Of a stretch of 64,000 nucleotides of DNA, positions 12,901 to 26,091 are shown in pieces. The DNA comes from Paragordius varius (taxonomy: Eukaryota; Nematomorpha), in the NCBI GenBank assembly GCA_964247055.1, contig OZ176053.1, positions 7,998,001 through 8,062,000 of the forward strand, in the 5' to 3' direction. A model generated the notes under the pieces. That model made no database searches. It was not told where the DNA came from and was given only the letters and a program-made list of their open reading frames with translations. The first letter of the stretch is position 1; the number at the start of each line of letters is the position of its first letter. The translations under genes were made by a program, and so were the position numbers.

Positions 12901-15900
12901 CTATTTTCTAAGTCATATGTGAACCACCCAGATAATGCGTTTAATGATTATTTAAAATAGATATTATTACCTATTACAAGCTTTTTCAATTTATATTCAA
13001 TATTTGTTTGATAGGTTTATAAATTAGTATGAAACCATGGGTTTTTATCTTGAAATAGATTATTATATTAACTGTTTATGACCGATTAGTTACAATATTG
13101 AAGCATACCGTGTTAAGGAATTTTCGCTGCAAGATAGCATTTTTACGAAAAAAATTTTTCAAAAAGAAATAAATTTGAATGGCATCATGTTTTGTGTATA
13201 TTATATATAATTTTTGACTGTGAAATTATCGCTTTTCCTTGATAGAACGTTAATCAAACATATTTTTTCTAAAAAGATATTTTTTAATTTGCTTTTAATA
13301 ATAGACAATACTAATTACTCCAATTTAAAATTTCACACAAATATCTATTTAATAGTACAATCCAAATCTAGTCCTTGCTCCTTTTATCCGAAAACAGCTA
13401 TTGCACGCTACAACTCTTTCACCACAATCCTCAACCTCTAAACATTCAACTAATATGAGTTCTAAAAAAGTATATTTTTATTTATTTTCAAATACAAATT
13501 AACCCTTAAACTATTAAAATTCACCCTTGGACGATTTTAGTTTACCCTGAAATAATTTATGTGTTTTTAGAGATTAAAAATTACCTATATTTTTTTTATT
13601 TTTAAAAAATTAAATTTCGTTTAAAATTAACAATGGTGAAAAAATAATAAATTAGACAATGAAGAGAGATATTTCATATCAATGAATTAGCCCGAAAACA
13701 CCAAATTTATGTTTAGGGGAATTTGAATAGTTCGATGGTGAATTTTATTTCTTTAAGGGTGAATTTGAATTTTTCGAGGAATTTGAATTACTTAAGGGTA
13801 AATTTGATTTGTAAATAGTATATGATTATAGTTTGAATATACTTTGGCATTATAGAAACTATTTTAAAAATTGGACCAAATATTACAGATATTTCTTATA
13901 TTAATTTTATTGACTTTTATTAGTAATTTACATGATTATAATCATGCATATATATATATATATATATATTATATCTACAATACATCTATAAAAATTTTAG
14001 GCTTAAAAAGGTTATAGATAAACTTATTTAGTTTGTAAATATTTATTTATTTTTATATTCAAAAAATTTAATTTTTCTTTTTAATAAAAATTAATCGTTT
14101 TTTCTGTTATATTAGACGCCACCACCCATTACGTATGGTATAAATCGAGATAAACTTTTACTGTTTGCTAAATATCAAGTTATGGAGGAAAGCAGCCATG
14201 TACACATTGATAAAATTGATTTCCATTTGTGCCAAAATGCCTCATCATTCGTCTACAATGCTGCAGTCAACAAATCATTGAATATCGATAAGGGTATATA
14301 ATTATGCTTTTTTTCGACGAATTAATATTTCTATCTAAAATTATTGTATTAGGGTTAAGGAAAATATTTAAACAATATGGCTCATTTTCAGAGACTGGAA
14401 ATGTTCAAAAATATTGTAGGAAATTTGATTTTAGGGTTTCTCTTAAGTTTTTTAGCTGACCATGTTAATTAATGAAATTTTATGAAAAAAACTAAGTACA
14501 CCTTTCCGTGGATTATAATTACAGACGATATTTTATAAAATGGGTAAATTTGATGAATTTTATATTTTAGCTGCTACCGCGAGCTCTACCTTAAAAAGTC
14601 TTCAAGTTTTGGTTGAAAATGTAGTCATTGACGCTTTCCCAAAACATTATGCAAGTACGCGTAATTAAAATTTTTTTAATTTTGATCAATTTTTATTTGA
14701 GTTTATTTATTTTTATCTATTATCTCAAAAAAATTATATTTTTATATTGTTTTCCTGTATTATACGCATAACACCATGTTTTTTTAAAAAATGGCCATTG
14801 AATTTGATTTTTTATAACCGCTTTTGTTTTACCTTATTTTTATATATTTTAACTCCTTTATAATAAATTTATTTGATTTAAATTAAATTTCTATAACTGA
14901 AAAATGCTTTTTTAAAACGTTGTGAACCATTCTATCGGCTCATTTTTATAATCCAACATATATTTTCAAACAATATTTTGCCGACCCACAATATAATTAT
15001 ATATTTTATATCAAAAGATATGGGAAAAGAACACTGGAATCCTGATATATTGGAAAAAAATCAAAATCAATCTTCATATTTGGAAAATTATTGGTGCCTA
15101 CTAGATAAATACCTTTCGTCTAATAAGTACTTAATCTATTTTTATATATTTTACCTACAGTGTAATATTTGTGTGTGAAATCATATTCATATGTTTTACC
15201 AATATTTTTGTTTTTTATGATGAGACAAAAACGACCAAATATATTTATGTGCAATATTAGGCAATAAACTATTTTATTTGACACTAAAAATTAGAAATTA
15301 CATTGATATCGCAAAAGAATCCTTGTTTGAGAAGTGTTTTATTGTTCGCATTCTTGGCTCCTTACGATTACAAGATTTATCACGATATGATATCCCACCA
15401 ACCTATGGAATAATTTTACAGGGTAATCATTAAACTTCTTCGAATATTTCTTTATTAATGTTAGTAAATTGCTTTGTTTCTACACCACTTTTATTAATAT
15501 ATATATATATATACTGCCTTTTGTTATAATGGTTCATTTACAGAATATTATGTTGGGATTAAGTTTAGTCAATTAGAATGTGATAACTTGGAAAGGAGTT
15601 ATAAACCGTTTATTATTTTATTTTGAGAAGGTTTGTGTTGCAACCATGTACCAAACAAAAGACATTTTAACAAATTAAGAAACGTTTTTTAAGGATAATT
15701 ATCATTATTTAAAGTTAGTTTTGAAATATTTTTATCAAATTAGTCTTGATTTTCCTTACAATATGTAAAAACTAACGATACGATAAACTCATTATTTTAG
15801 ACAAATCCACCGTACTTCCTGCAAATTCTCAAGGATCTCACCCAACTACGGGCAGTCGGCCGTTAAGTAACCAACCAATCGTTAGGATTGAAATGACCGA

Positions 15901-18900
15901 ATATTACTACCAATATATAGCCGATCAATTAAATCATCATGTAGCATATGTGAGTTCAATAGGCTCTCACTCGGCACCGAGTCCTAATCCTTCCCTAAAT
16001 AATTTACAAAGAGTAGCAGCACCTTGGAATTCATATAATTTACTGTGTCAAAAATTCCCTCGTACGTAAAAATATTTTTAAACCTGCTATATAAATTATA
16101 ATTGCAATTTATTTATATTTGCATTTTCTTATATTTAGATCCAGAACCAAACCTACACTTTTTTGCTCAAGACTTGCAATTTATTTGTCAGTATGATAGC
16201 TTGGCTTGGTTAAGTGCATTAGCTATGAATGCATCGAATTTATGGGTATATGCAATATTTTATATAATTTTACAAAAAAATTTATTTATGGATAATTAAA
16301 ATAGTCTTGTAAATAATATTCTTACTAGAACACCTATTATCAAATATTCGTTCCTTTTCGTGAACGTTATCACACTGATACCGACATTCACATCTCAGAT
16401 TTCTTGGTAAATTTAATTTATTATTTGTACGCATATACACAAACAAAAAAATTAAAATTATATTTATCGATTGGCAGTATATTTTACCTAAATTTTTTGA
16501 CTTTAGATAACTTTACCAACGGTTTATGATAAAACTCCTACCATACAAAAATCGTTAGATTCTACCTTATTAGATCAAACATTTTATAATGTTTATACTA
16601 AGAACGTTAACATTTGTAACTACATCACTTCTTGTAATGACCATATTTCCACAAAAAGAGATGATACTATTAGTCATTTGGATGAAGCCAAACTTTATAT
16701 GAAGCAAATAAATGATTGCCTGGGTATATATTGAGTTATATTTATATAAAATTTATAAAGAACCCGACCTACGCGCCGAAATGTTCAAATTAGTACACGC
16801 AACTTTATTCCGAATATAATATTTTTTCATGATATTATCAACTGTTTATCAATAATTTTTATCCAGTTTCTTTGGGATCATTAAAATTATTGTATAAAAT
16901 TTGTTTATGTCCCTCTTTAGTCCAATTCGATATGTCAAAAGCGTTTCCCGAAAGACCTGTGGATAGTGCATTACCATTCAAAAAACTTGACAGATTGGAT
17001 TCTCTTTATTTTTACAATGCTTTTTTCCCCATGCAATCTACCCCCTATAATATTGGTGACAAAAATGGCTCCACTTTTCAAACTTACGTCGATTTACTGG
17101 GCCCGGAAGGAAAATCCAACGCCCAAAGACAACAGTCGTATCACCATATACATAAACTGTTTAGTCAACTGGCTTACACTGATAAATGGAGTGTAGATGC
17201 ACAACGATTCATGCTATATTTAAGTAATGTCGTTCCAAAGTATCCTGGCCAATGTAGCCATACCCCTATATATAAACATAATTACCTAATTGAACCAATC
17301 ATGCTCAATGTATGGCTCGTACCAACCTCGGTTAAAGTTAAAGGAGATGTCATATTAAGCGAAAAGGATGCTGAAAAATTCATATTTCAGCAACAAACCA
17401 ATTTATTAGGCAGCAATCCACAACACACCCCTACTCAAGAGAATAGAACAAGTGATGACGACGATGTGCAAACGGCATATTTTAATTATCGTGTCTTGTG
17501 TCGCATATTTGACCATAAAATTACGAAAAATGCATCTAGTGACCAACACTTAAAACTTTCAAATCACACTGGTACGGGATTACGGTTAAATTTTACAAGG
17601 CATGCATATTTGGCCCTTAATAGAATCGTTGATTGTATGAATCAAATGCAGACGCATGTTAACGAAATCATATCCGCACTAATTGCTTTGAATGAAAGTA
17701 ATAATTATATCAATCAACCAAACACCATTGTGGCCAAAGGACCAAGTACTTTAACAAACCCTAATATCAACATTGGAAGTGTAAACGGTCCTTTGGAGAA
17801 ACAAAATTTTGCTTTAATTAAGGAGAACATCCGTGTTAATATGATTCTTTACTTACAAACTATAGTCTTCCGTTTTTATGAAACGACATGGGACAATCTA
17901 TTTGGTAATTTTATGGTTGATTATTAAAAATATAATAAATTGCCAGGTTTTTTGCTTTGATTTAATTGTTTTTTAAATAAGATTTATCATTTTAATGATA
18001 AAAATGGATAGGCTGGGTTATTTTTTTCTACCCATAGAAAATAAATAAATATATATATTTTTTGATCGCATAATTGATAATCACTTTTAAATATTTGGTT
18101 TTATATATTTAATTTTATATAGCAAATAATTATAACGTTTTCTCTTATAAATTAAATTTATTCATTTTTATAGGTGCTAATTCTTTCGCCTCCTTCCCCC
18201 GTAAACCTTTGATTAACAAGGCTGAAAAGTTAACGGTTACCCCTAAAGCGCCACTAGCTTCTCAAAACCCGTTGGCATCGAATCCTAAATCAGACTTTGG
18301 CTCAACAAAAATAGTTAATACTAATAATACTCATCCAATATTGAGTCGTATATCAAATCTCACCACCAATCCCAGTAATATTCAAACAAAACACCCTAGT
18401 GCAATGGGAGGAGAACCGGACGATAGTTTAAGTCTTACATCATCATATATGCAAAACAGTAGCAGTGATGGAGACGGGGATAGCATTTCACTTTCCTCCT
18501 TGCTTTCGATTGGAACGACCGTTTCTAATTCAGCGCCATTAAAAGTTTTGGAACAACAACAACAACCGTCTGTAAAATTAACCCCGAACCCAATTACCAC
18601 TCCTTTGTTCGGGGACCTGGAGCATACAGAAAAAATATCTATCCATTCTTCCAAAGATGAAAGTTTGTTGTAATATTATTTTTGATGCCTCCCTCTCCAT
18701 ATTTTCTGTATTTACATAAGTCATATCTTTAACATAACTTGTAATTAATTATTTTAGCCATAATCGAAACTGGTCAGGATTTGTTGTGTGAATTATCTAA
18801 CGTTCAGCAAAAATTTCACCCATTGCAAGTAAATATTTTTTGAAATTTTTTTTGAAAATAAGCTCATAAAAATAATACATTGTTTTGACATTTCTTTAAT

Positions 18901-20323
18901 GCTTAAGAAAATGAATTCGCAATATTCAAAATATATACCGCTTTAGATCGACAATCCGAATCCGAAACAACCGATTTCTACTAATTCCGAAATTATTGGC
19001 GAATACATTTCATGTTTTAGCATATTTATGTTGCAATGCAATTTGATTGATTTGGATATTTGGAAAGCGTCAGATTTTAAGTTTGGTTACGATAAATCAT
19101 ACATGGATTTTAAACTGTGGTCTTGCTCCGGTCATTTATGGGATGAGGTTACCAAATTCATTGATGCTAAAAGCAGTTGTATGGCAGTTTCTGACCCACA
19201 AAATTTTGGTGTACCTGGAAAAGTATTTTTGAAAATGCGCTCATCATATTATTCATCAACTTTTCCTTCTGCCGCTGAATCCAAAACTGACGAGAATGCA
19301 ATTACGGATGTTGCTGCTTATCAACATAAAAAGACTCATTTTACATTGAAACCCAACGAACCGGCAATCATACAAATGAAGATAGATACTCATATGTTAT
19401 TCCCTCTAATTGATATAACATTTGCTCAAACCAATTTGACTGCACCTACTACGATTCAAAAATATTTTAGGATTTCAACGCTAACACTAACAAAGATATC
19501 CGATATATTAGCTCAAGATATTGACACTATACCCTTTCTTGTACCACATTATCGTAAAGAAAGTCCAAATAGTAATGTATCCAACATAACACCTCAGGAT
19601 AGAGTTTTAATCACGTCAGATTCAAGATTAAAAACCGCGAATCAAACCGCTAATTGTGAAACAGACAATTTGGAAGATACTATTGCTTCCTCATTTTCAT
19701 TATTTCTTTTGTGCGAACAAGCTTTGAGATTGAATCTTATGACTGCACTCAATGAATCAGGTAATATTAATATAAAACTTTCGGTAATTATAGATATTTT
19801 CTCTTCCTTTCTTTCATGTGATTATCATAACACATTTTTATTGATATTTTTGATTAAACTAATTTTTGATGTTTTTGCTTAACAAACAATAGATGTAAGC
19901 CTTAAAGCACGTACTTTAATCATGTTCTAAACGTTATAATGCTCGATATAAAAAAATTTGTGTTAAATATTGGTATCTGTGATAATAATTATAAAACATA
20001 TGAAATAAAATATGATTAAGCTATATTTTAAAGTAAAAATAATTTAAAACTATTAATTAGAAGTGTAATATATATTTTTAAATCAATTATATTGACATAT
20101 TTATTTTAAGGAGATAAATATTCCCAATGTCAATTACAAATGCTTCCGTTTGTTTTATACCGTTTAGCCAAAGATGGTGTTTTGGTCATTACGAATGTTC
20201 AAGATATACAGGGTATTAATTTCATAAATTATTTTTTTAAAAACTTTTATAATAAATCATAAAATCCTTACAGCATTTAAAATACCGATGCAGCGCTACT
20301 TTTTTATCATATTAAAACGATAA
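9961..20323 (+). CDS. BLTP3: Bridge-like lipid transfer protein 3 (UHRF1BP1/UHRF1BP1L family), at least 22 exons
   Basis: Exons by eye: 9961-10001, 10022-10187, 10212-10250, 10276-10364, 10388-10592, 10618-10723, 11357-11491, 11810-12045, 14116-14293, 14571-14654, 15018-15126, 15295-15422, 15801-16061, 16139-16245, 16329-16406, 16507-16723, 16867-17904, 18174-18662, 18758-18828, 18947-19760, 20111-20212, 20274-20323. The start MSFIKNQIIKRLE with SRFIKNL is a chorein N-terminus. It is followed by KGEAKLTKVNIDE, IPWTKLKTDPIYL and IIEGVKISIN, as in UHRF1BP1; later ALNLVHSEF, DFHLCQN, VENVVIDAFPKH, GKEHWNP and TEYYY fit the same protein. Family role: a long hydrophobic groove moving lipids at endosome/lysosome contacts. 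Phases agree at every join except 12045/14116, so a small exon may be missed there. About 1580 aa, near the family's 1440-1464. The C-terminal half is diverged and a Ser/Gln-rich linker lies in exon 18. Confidence 0.9.
10724..11356 (+). other. BLTP3 intron 6
   Basis: AT-rich intron following the series of tiny introns; no nested gene or repeat end was recognised. Confidence 0.6.
12540..12720 (-). mobile_element. LINE 3' fragment (C-terminal reverse-transcriptase ORF)
   Basis: On the minus strand, frames give RLRCAGHIHN, then SWLSIIYDDLTEAKLKIED. This is the characteristic tail (R-L-R-W-x-G-H followed by a W...D-D-L segment) of non-LTR retrotransposon ORF2. The pieces lie in more than one frame, so the copy is dead. 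It differs from the LINE at 20950-23880. Confidence 0.6.
13490..13820. mobile_element. Small inverted-repeat (MITE-like) element
   Basis: The left edge carries AACCCTTAAACTATTAAAAT and TTCACCCTTGGACG; the right edge carries the inverse blocks AAGGGTGAATTTGAA and ACTTAAGGGTAAATTTG. Related GGGTGAATTTGAATTG blocks recur at 34995-35112 in the BTB gene. Non-coding; ends not precisely fixed. Confidence 0.45.
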
Positions 20324-20949
20324 AAGAAGAGAAAAATTAAATAAAAAAGCGGTCTTTATTAACTTGGCTCAAATGACTCAATAATTTTAAATAGTTTAAA
20401 ACGATACGTCCGGAAACAATGATATACCTTTGACATCACATATGAAAATATTTGTGCATTTTTGAATAAAAACGTAACTAATTTTTTAGCATTGCGGTCA
20501 CACCTTATATACAATACCACTCTAAGAAACTTTTATAAATTTAAAGTTAAATTTTTTTCATTATATATATAATTCTTAAATTTTGCAAAAATTTTTTCTT
20601 TTTTTCATAAAACGAAATAGCTGCGTTTGTTAAATTTACATTACAGAAATAAATGTTGTTCATAACATTTTTCTGAAGATGAAATAATTTTATTTATCAA
20701 AAGTAGTTATTCGGGTTACATAAAATAATTATGCTAACAATGTTTTTTTTAAATTGGATTATAAAATCAGGTTATTATTTTGTTAGTCATGACCTTGACA
20801 AGGTTAGTAAATAAAACAAGGGGAAACATTTGCAAAACTTTTATGAACGAATTTAAGCGTCATATTAAGTAAAGTAACCAACTAAGTAAATCATGGAAAA
20901 AATCGCACTCTATTAGTACGATACTTAAAAGCATTATTTAAAATGTGTA
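20324..20949. other. BLTP3 3' flank, no further gene seen
   Basis: Past the BLTP3 stop there is an AATAAA at 20340-20345 and then AT-rich sequence up to the LINE. Nothing else is recognised. Confidence 0.5.
20340..20345 (+). promoter_or_regulatory. Polyadenylation signal for BLTP3
   Basis: AATAAA begins 17 nt after the inferred stop codon (20321-20323), supporting this as the terminal exon. Confidence 0.5.
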
Positions 20950-23880
20950 TTGTCTTTATGTAATGGCTAGCCATTGTATCCGTATAGAAGCTCCTTGTGA
21001 TATTTGCAATCCTGCCAGGCGTTATCATCAATGTTGGCAACACTTAAATCATTATTTATATATTTTTTTCAGTTAAAACGTGGTCTACCCCTGCGATTGT
21101 TACCTTCGGGATGTAGGGATAAAATTTCATTTGTCCATTGTTCTGGAGCACGTTTGACGTGTTTCCGAAATATCTGAGTCTATTTTTTCTGAGCATAATA
21201 TTTAAAGGTTCGATTGGGTACAATTGATACAAATTTGAATTTGACTTATTGGGGTCGAATAATTTAGCATCCTCTTTTCTATGTTCATTAGTTTTTTCTC
21301 GATTGACTCTGTCATCGGCCATGTCTCGCTTCCATACAGGAGTATGGGACTTATGCCTGTTTTGTAGATCAAACCTTTGTTTTTTGCAGATATATGATTT
21401 TTGAACACTGTTTTAAGTTGATGAAATTTTACCCAAGCCTGTTGGGATCTATATTGAACTGTCTGGTTAATTCCACCTAGCCAATTTATGACATTGATAA
21501 GTATTTCAAATTATTAACCAGTTCAATTTTGGCCTCTGACATATCAAGATAATTTAGGGAAGTAGGTGAGTGATTTATAGTTTTATTTTTGCAATTCACA
21601 AACGAATTTATCATTGTTGATTAATGTTCCGTTTATAAGCGAGCCCTTTACCCACCTATTGCAAGATATAATAGGATTGAAATAGGTTCCACACATAAAT
21701 CATATACTCTACATGGAAACTAGGTCTTTCATATATAGTTTCATCCGTTATCACCACCTTTTTGCTTATGTTTATCTTCATTTCACCCTTTTCTAAGTGT
21801 GATTACCATGTGTTTATGATTTAATTCGTCCCATCGATGTTGCGGTGAGGGTGATGTCGTCAGCATAGATAAGTTCTCATGGTGGGTTCCTTTTTATATC
21901 TTTTGTAAAATAATCCATTATTAAAATGAAAAGGGTAAGGATACAGCCATGGTGAAAAGACTCATTTGGAAAAAAAACTGTGTTGCCTTTTGTTAATCTA
22001 ACGCAGTTTGTTGTTTTTAGTACATCATATCTATAGATTTGATTATCCAATCGTCTATGTTGTTGTATCGTAGTGTGGTAATCAATTTCCTGGGGATACG
22101 ACCGAAAGCCCTTTGTAACTCTATAAAAACATGATAATTTTTTTTATTTTTTGCTAAATTATCTTGTAATCTTCTCAAAATGAAGATAGCATCAATTGTG
22201 CTACTGTTTGGTTTATAGGCATATTGGAATTCATGTATGCTACGATTGATCTCAGTTTTGATTCAATAATGAATTCAAATTTTTAACGAGTCCAACAACT
22301 TGAGCGGTCTGTAGGAACAATCGAGCATGTATCATTTGTTCTTATAAATGGGTATTATGGTACTTTTTGACCAATCTTTAAATAGGCGATTCGTTGACAA
22401 GATTAGATTAAATATATTAGTTAAATGTAAAATGCATTGTGGTAAAGCTTTTATCATGTCGGACCTGAGTTCAGATGCAGCTGCTTTGTTATTTTTTACC
22501 TTATAAGGCATCTCTTACATCGTTTGTTGTTATCAATGGTCGGGGATCAATTGCTGGTGGTTGGTTTATTGTCTCAAAACCTTGTATTTGTACGAATTGT
22601 CCTTGGTATAATCCAGACATTGCTTGTGTCTCTCCAATCAGTTGCTAGATGTTTATGGTTTTTAATATAGACAATTTGTTTAATGTGCTTTTTATTATTG
22701 TCAACTGAATTTATTGTTCGGATAATCTTAAGGTTTCATTTCTTAATCTTGTTTTTTAGCTAAATCCAAAGTTTTTTTGTTGGCTGAAACATTTATGTCA
22801 TGTTGTAAATTTTTATTTTATTTAATATATGATACCACGTCTCTTTTATCTTTAATTGTTTCCATCTTTCATAGCTATGGCGTTTAATTTTGATTAAAGG
22901 CTTTATAGATTTCGACCACCAACAATTTATGGTTGTTTTTTCCTGTATGTTTTCCTCCTTCTACCAAATTTATTTGGGATGATGCTGTTTTTAAGATTAT
23001 CCCAAGCTTGTTCAGATAGGTTGAGGCTAAGCGCTACATTAACAGTTTGTGAGAGTTTGAGGTTTAACATCAGGAAGGTGTAGTTTCTAAATTTATTTTG
23101 GGTTTCTGGTTACTATGGTAATAGGATTTGTTTATTGTTATTATTGCTACAATCAATTTATGTTGTGTATCAGTGAGATATGTTTTGGAATCTTTGTTGA
23201 TTTTTCTATATTTTTATGGGTATTAAAATGTGGTCAACCATAGAGTTTTTTACCACTTGTATAAGTTAATAATTATTTGCTGATTTTGTGAAGAGGGTAT
23301 TGCAGATAGTAATAAGAGATGCGCAGTATTCTAATAATGTATCACCTTCTTTGTTACTGCTGCCAAAAGCGTTTCTTCCATGTATTCTCAAATAGTCTCG
23401 ACCATTAGTGACAACGTGGGAATTAAAATCTCTCCATCTATAAAAATTTTGGCATTTGGAGGTATTGCATGAGAAATGTCGTATAGTTGGTTCCAAAAGG
23501 CTTGTTTGGTTGCTTCGCTTAATCCAGACTGAGGGGCATAGATGGAAAGTATGTTAAGAATTTGTTTTTTTAAAGCCGATACGTATTTGGATAATTCTTT
23601 CGTTGTGTCTGTTTTTTCTATTATATAATCACAATATTTATTTTTAATAGCTATAGCCACTCCATGTTGGCCTTTTATTTGACCTTTGTAGAATATTGTA
23701 ATTTGTCAATATTTAGCTTTCCTTCAGATTTATATCTTGTTTCCTGGAAGCAACAGATGTCAATGTTTTTCTCTTTGATTTGATATACTGATTAGTGTCG
23801 AGATATTCCAAGTGCCAATCTTCAGAGCATATTGTTGGGTGTTTTTTTTATGTTTGTGGTTTTTTGGAGAGCAATAAATA
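20950..23880 (-). mobile_element. Decayed non-LTR retrotransposon (RTE-like LINE)
   Basis: Read on the minus strand. Endonuclease: LKIGTWNISTL and IDICCFQETRYK (about 23825-23700), then NILSIYAPQSG and DFNSHVVTNGRDYLRIHG (23590-23380) and EGDTLLEYC. Reverse transcriptase: EFQYAYKPNSSTIDAIFILR (about 22250-22180), IELQRAFGRIPRKL and the catalytic box IYADDITL near 21865-21885. C-terminal tail: ILLYGSETWP (about 21325-21355) and NRLRYFGN. The domain order and tail suit RTE-like LINEs, though the clade was not tested. Frames change repeatedly and stops interrupt, for example between the two endonuclease frames near 23400, so it cannot encode a whole protein. The 3' end shares its last 150 bp with the fragment at 24530-24690. 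Confidence 0.88.
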
Positions 23881-24119
23881 ATAATAAAAATTGAAATTAT
23901 TATATTTATTATTTATCATCATCAATGAAACTATTTTTAAACAAAATTATCATTATTTATAAGTGTTGGTATTTCAATCATTTTAGTTTAATATACGGTT
24001 TAATTAAGGCGATTTTTTTACAATATGCATGCCTTTGCATGCCTTTGCAAATCAAGAGATTATTTCTGCCTTTCTAGGCTTACGGAGTTCCATCTCCGCT
24101 TACATATATTAGTAATTGT

Positions 24120-24222
24120 TTTTTTCTAGCAACTGTTTATAGCACCAGATACCCGCTTTATCATCTGTGTGAATGCAGGTATTGTGGTATTTTATAGGAA
24201 AACCACACCCCGCACACAAGAT
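24120..24222 (-). other. PHD-finger-like zinc-binding remnant upstream of the LINE
   Basis: One minus-strand frame reads ILCAGCGFPIKYHNTCIH, then DDKAGIWCYKQL: a C-x2-C ... C-x-H ... W-C spacing like part of a PHD finger, a domain found in the first ORF of some LINEs. It is short and flanked by stops. It may be the 5' part of the LINE at 20950-23880 or of the copy whose 3' end lies at 24530. Confidence 0.35.
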
Positions 24223-24529
24223 TTATTTTTTTGCCGCTTGCTTGATATTAACCAGTGTGCATCACTGAAAAGTGGGAGTCGGACTTGCAGTCCCATTAAT
24301 AATAGTTTATTTTATATTTCTGTATTTTAATGTAATAATTTATCTTTTGTAGATTCACCCTTTGCTAATATCGTGAATGATATTTTGGGATGATTTTAGC
24401 ATTGTGTCATTTTTTGCTGGTCTCTTAGACAATGCACTGTTATATAACCCGGTTATGCATCACATTTTTAATTAATTAAGACAATAATATATTGCTATAT
24501 TTATAATATAAATAAATTTAAATTTGCGT

Positions 24530-24690
24530 ATCATCTTTATGTAATGGATAGCCACCGTATAGCTAGCGATCCTCCCAGGCGTTATCATTAATGTTGGCAA
24601 CACTTAAATTATTAGTTATTGTTTTTTCCAAGTTAAAAGCTTGTCTTGTACTACGGTTGCCTTCGGGGATGTCCCTGGAAAAATGTTTTA
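24530..24690 (-). mobile_element. Second copy of the same LINE, 3' end only
   Basis: Shares long blocks with 20955-21120 in the same order: TTTATGTAATGG, then CCAGGCGTTATCAT, ATGTTGGCAACACTTAAAT and GTTGCCTTCGGG. It is a 5'-truncated insertion typical of LINEs. Confidence 0.8.
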
Positions 24691-24699
24691 GACTTTTCC

Positions 24700-25089
24700 A
24701 GATTGCAATAGAAAATAATATTTTAGCAAATATATATCGTACTGGTCCCGTATTACATATATATAGTGCACAAAATCGCGGGCATGAGAATTATGGTGAT
24801 GAAAAAAATATATTCTAATAGATAAAATTATCAGAAATTTACTTTTTTGTGACTGCTTTATATCAGAAAATGCCATATTTGCGCAGATTTTTTAGGCAAA
24901 ATGTTTTTGGTGAAAGTTATACTAAAATTTATATTAAACTACTATAAAAAGTTAAACTTGGATAATTGTTATATGTGAGCTCCTAAATCGATTAGACCCA
25001 TTTAAAATAGATATGTTCTCTTACACTCTGTTTAAATTTGAAAAATATTAAAAATTACCTCATAAAATATATATATTTTAATAGGTATA
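24700..25089. other. Intergenic, no gene seen
   Basis: AT-rich sequence between the LINE fragment and the foldback element; the short frames here lack splice context and family resemblance. Confidence 0.45.
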
Positions 25090-26091
25090 AGGATTATCAT
25101 GGTGCTTTTGGCCCTTACGAATGATTTTAGAAAGTTATTTACACTTTTGTGTTAAGTGATACCATATGAGAAGATAACACGCCCATTTTTTTAAATAAAC
25201 TGTTATTTGATGAAATGTAAATGCTTCATTTGAAAAAACTATCACTAAAATTTAATAATAATCTGCATATAAAACAATATTTTTTAGGGTTGATGTGGGC
25301 TCCGAGAGTCCAAAATTATTTCGCTTTACTAATAAGGGCTAATTATCTTAAAATAAATGCAAAGATGCCGAGATTGCGCGATAATTAGATTAATGCCTAA
25401 TTTTTTAGCAACTAAAAATGTTTTTTTTAAAATGCATATTTTTTAAAATTTAGTTTTAAGAAATATTTTGTTGAAGCGTACTACATACTATTTTGAGGCA
25501 TAATGGAAACGGTAAAAAAATGCTTTTAGTTATTATTATTATTAATTCGATATTACTAAACATTTCCCTCACCTTAAATTTACAGGTTGCTTTTTAATTT
25601 TGCAGAATTTTATTAAAAAATTACGATTTATATTTAACATGATGACGAACAAATATTTTGATCAAATTATGAGGGGATAGAATTGTCATCATTTATATAT
25701 ATATAGAAAAAGTGTTTTATACTATTTTAAAGCGTTGTTATACCGTATCCTGCCTAAATATAGTATGTAGCATGCAACAAAATTTTTTCTAAAAATTAAA
25801 TTTTGAAAAAAGTATCCATTTTTTAAAATGCTTTTAGTTGTTACAAAAATTTAGCATATAATTAAAATTTTTATCGCACATCCCGGCATTTTTGCGTTTA
25901 TTTAGGAGAACTACATTTTAATGTGGTTTATAATATAATTTTTATAACATTTTTTGGAATGAGGCCTTTTGCTTGAACCAAAAAAAATTAATTTAAAAAA
26001 CACGCAAATTTTGCCATTTTCAGATATAGAGCACCCACTACAAAAGTTTAAATTTTAAAACCACTCGTAACAGTTGAAACCAAAGTATCCT
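25090..26091. mobile_element. Foldback (long inverted repeat) element
   Basis: The left arm starts GGATTATCATGGTGCTTTTG; the right arm ends with the inverse of GGATACTTTGGTTTCAACTG. Along both arms matching blocks recur in inverse order, among them CTACATACTAT followed by GAGGCA or AGGCAG, ACGGTA, GATGCCGAGAT/GATGCCGGGATG and TGCGCGATAA/TGTGCGATAA. The arms run several hundred bases and diverge by many substitutions. No frame is coding. Relatives occur at 8900-9245 and 58215-59093. Confidence 0.7.

Larger units (their letters stand above)
12046..14115 (+). other. BLTP3 intron 8, repeat-bearing
   Basis: A roughly 2-kb intron holding a LINE 3' fragment (12540-12720, opposite strand), a small inverted-repeat element (13490-13820) and an AT dinucleotide run near 13949-13968. 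The exon joins on either side disagree in phase, so a short unfound exon may lie here. Confidence 0.5.

Noticed and set aside
18382-18654. 90-codon minus-strand frame
   Set aside because: Shadow of the Ser/Gln-rich BLTP3 exon on the other strand.
24591-24876. Small frames on both strands
   Set aside because: The plus-strand frame reads backwards through the LINE 3' fragment; the other lies in adjacent AT-rich sequence with no motif.
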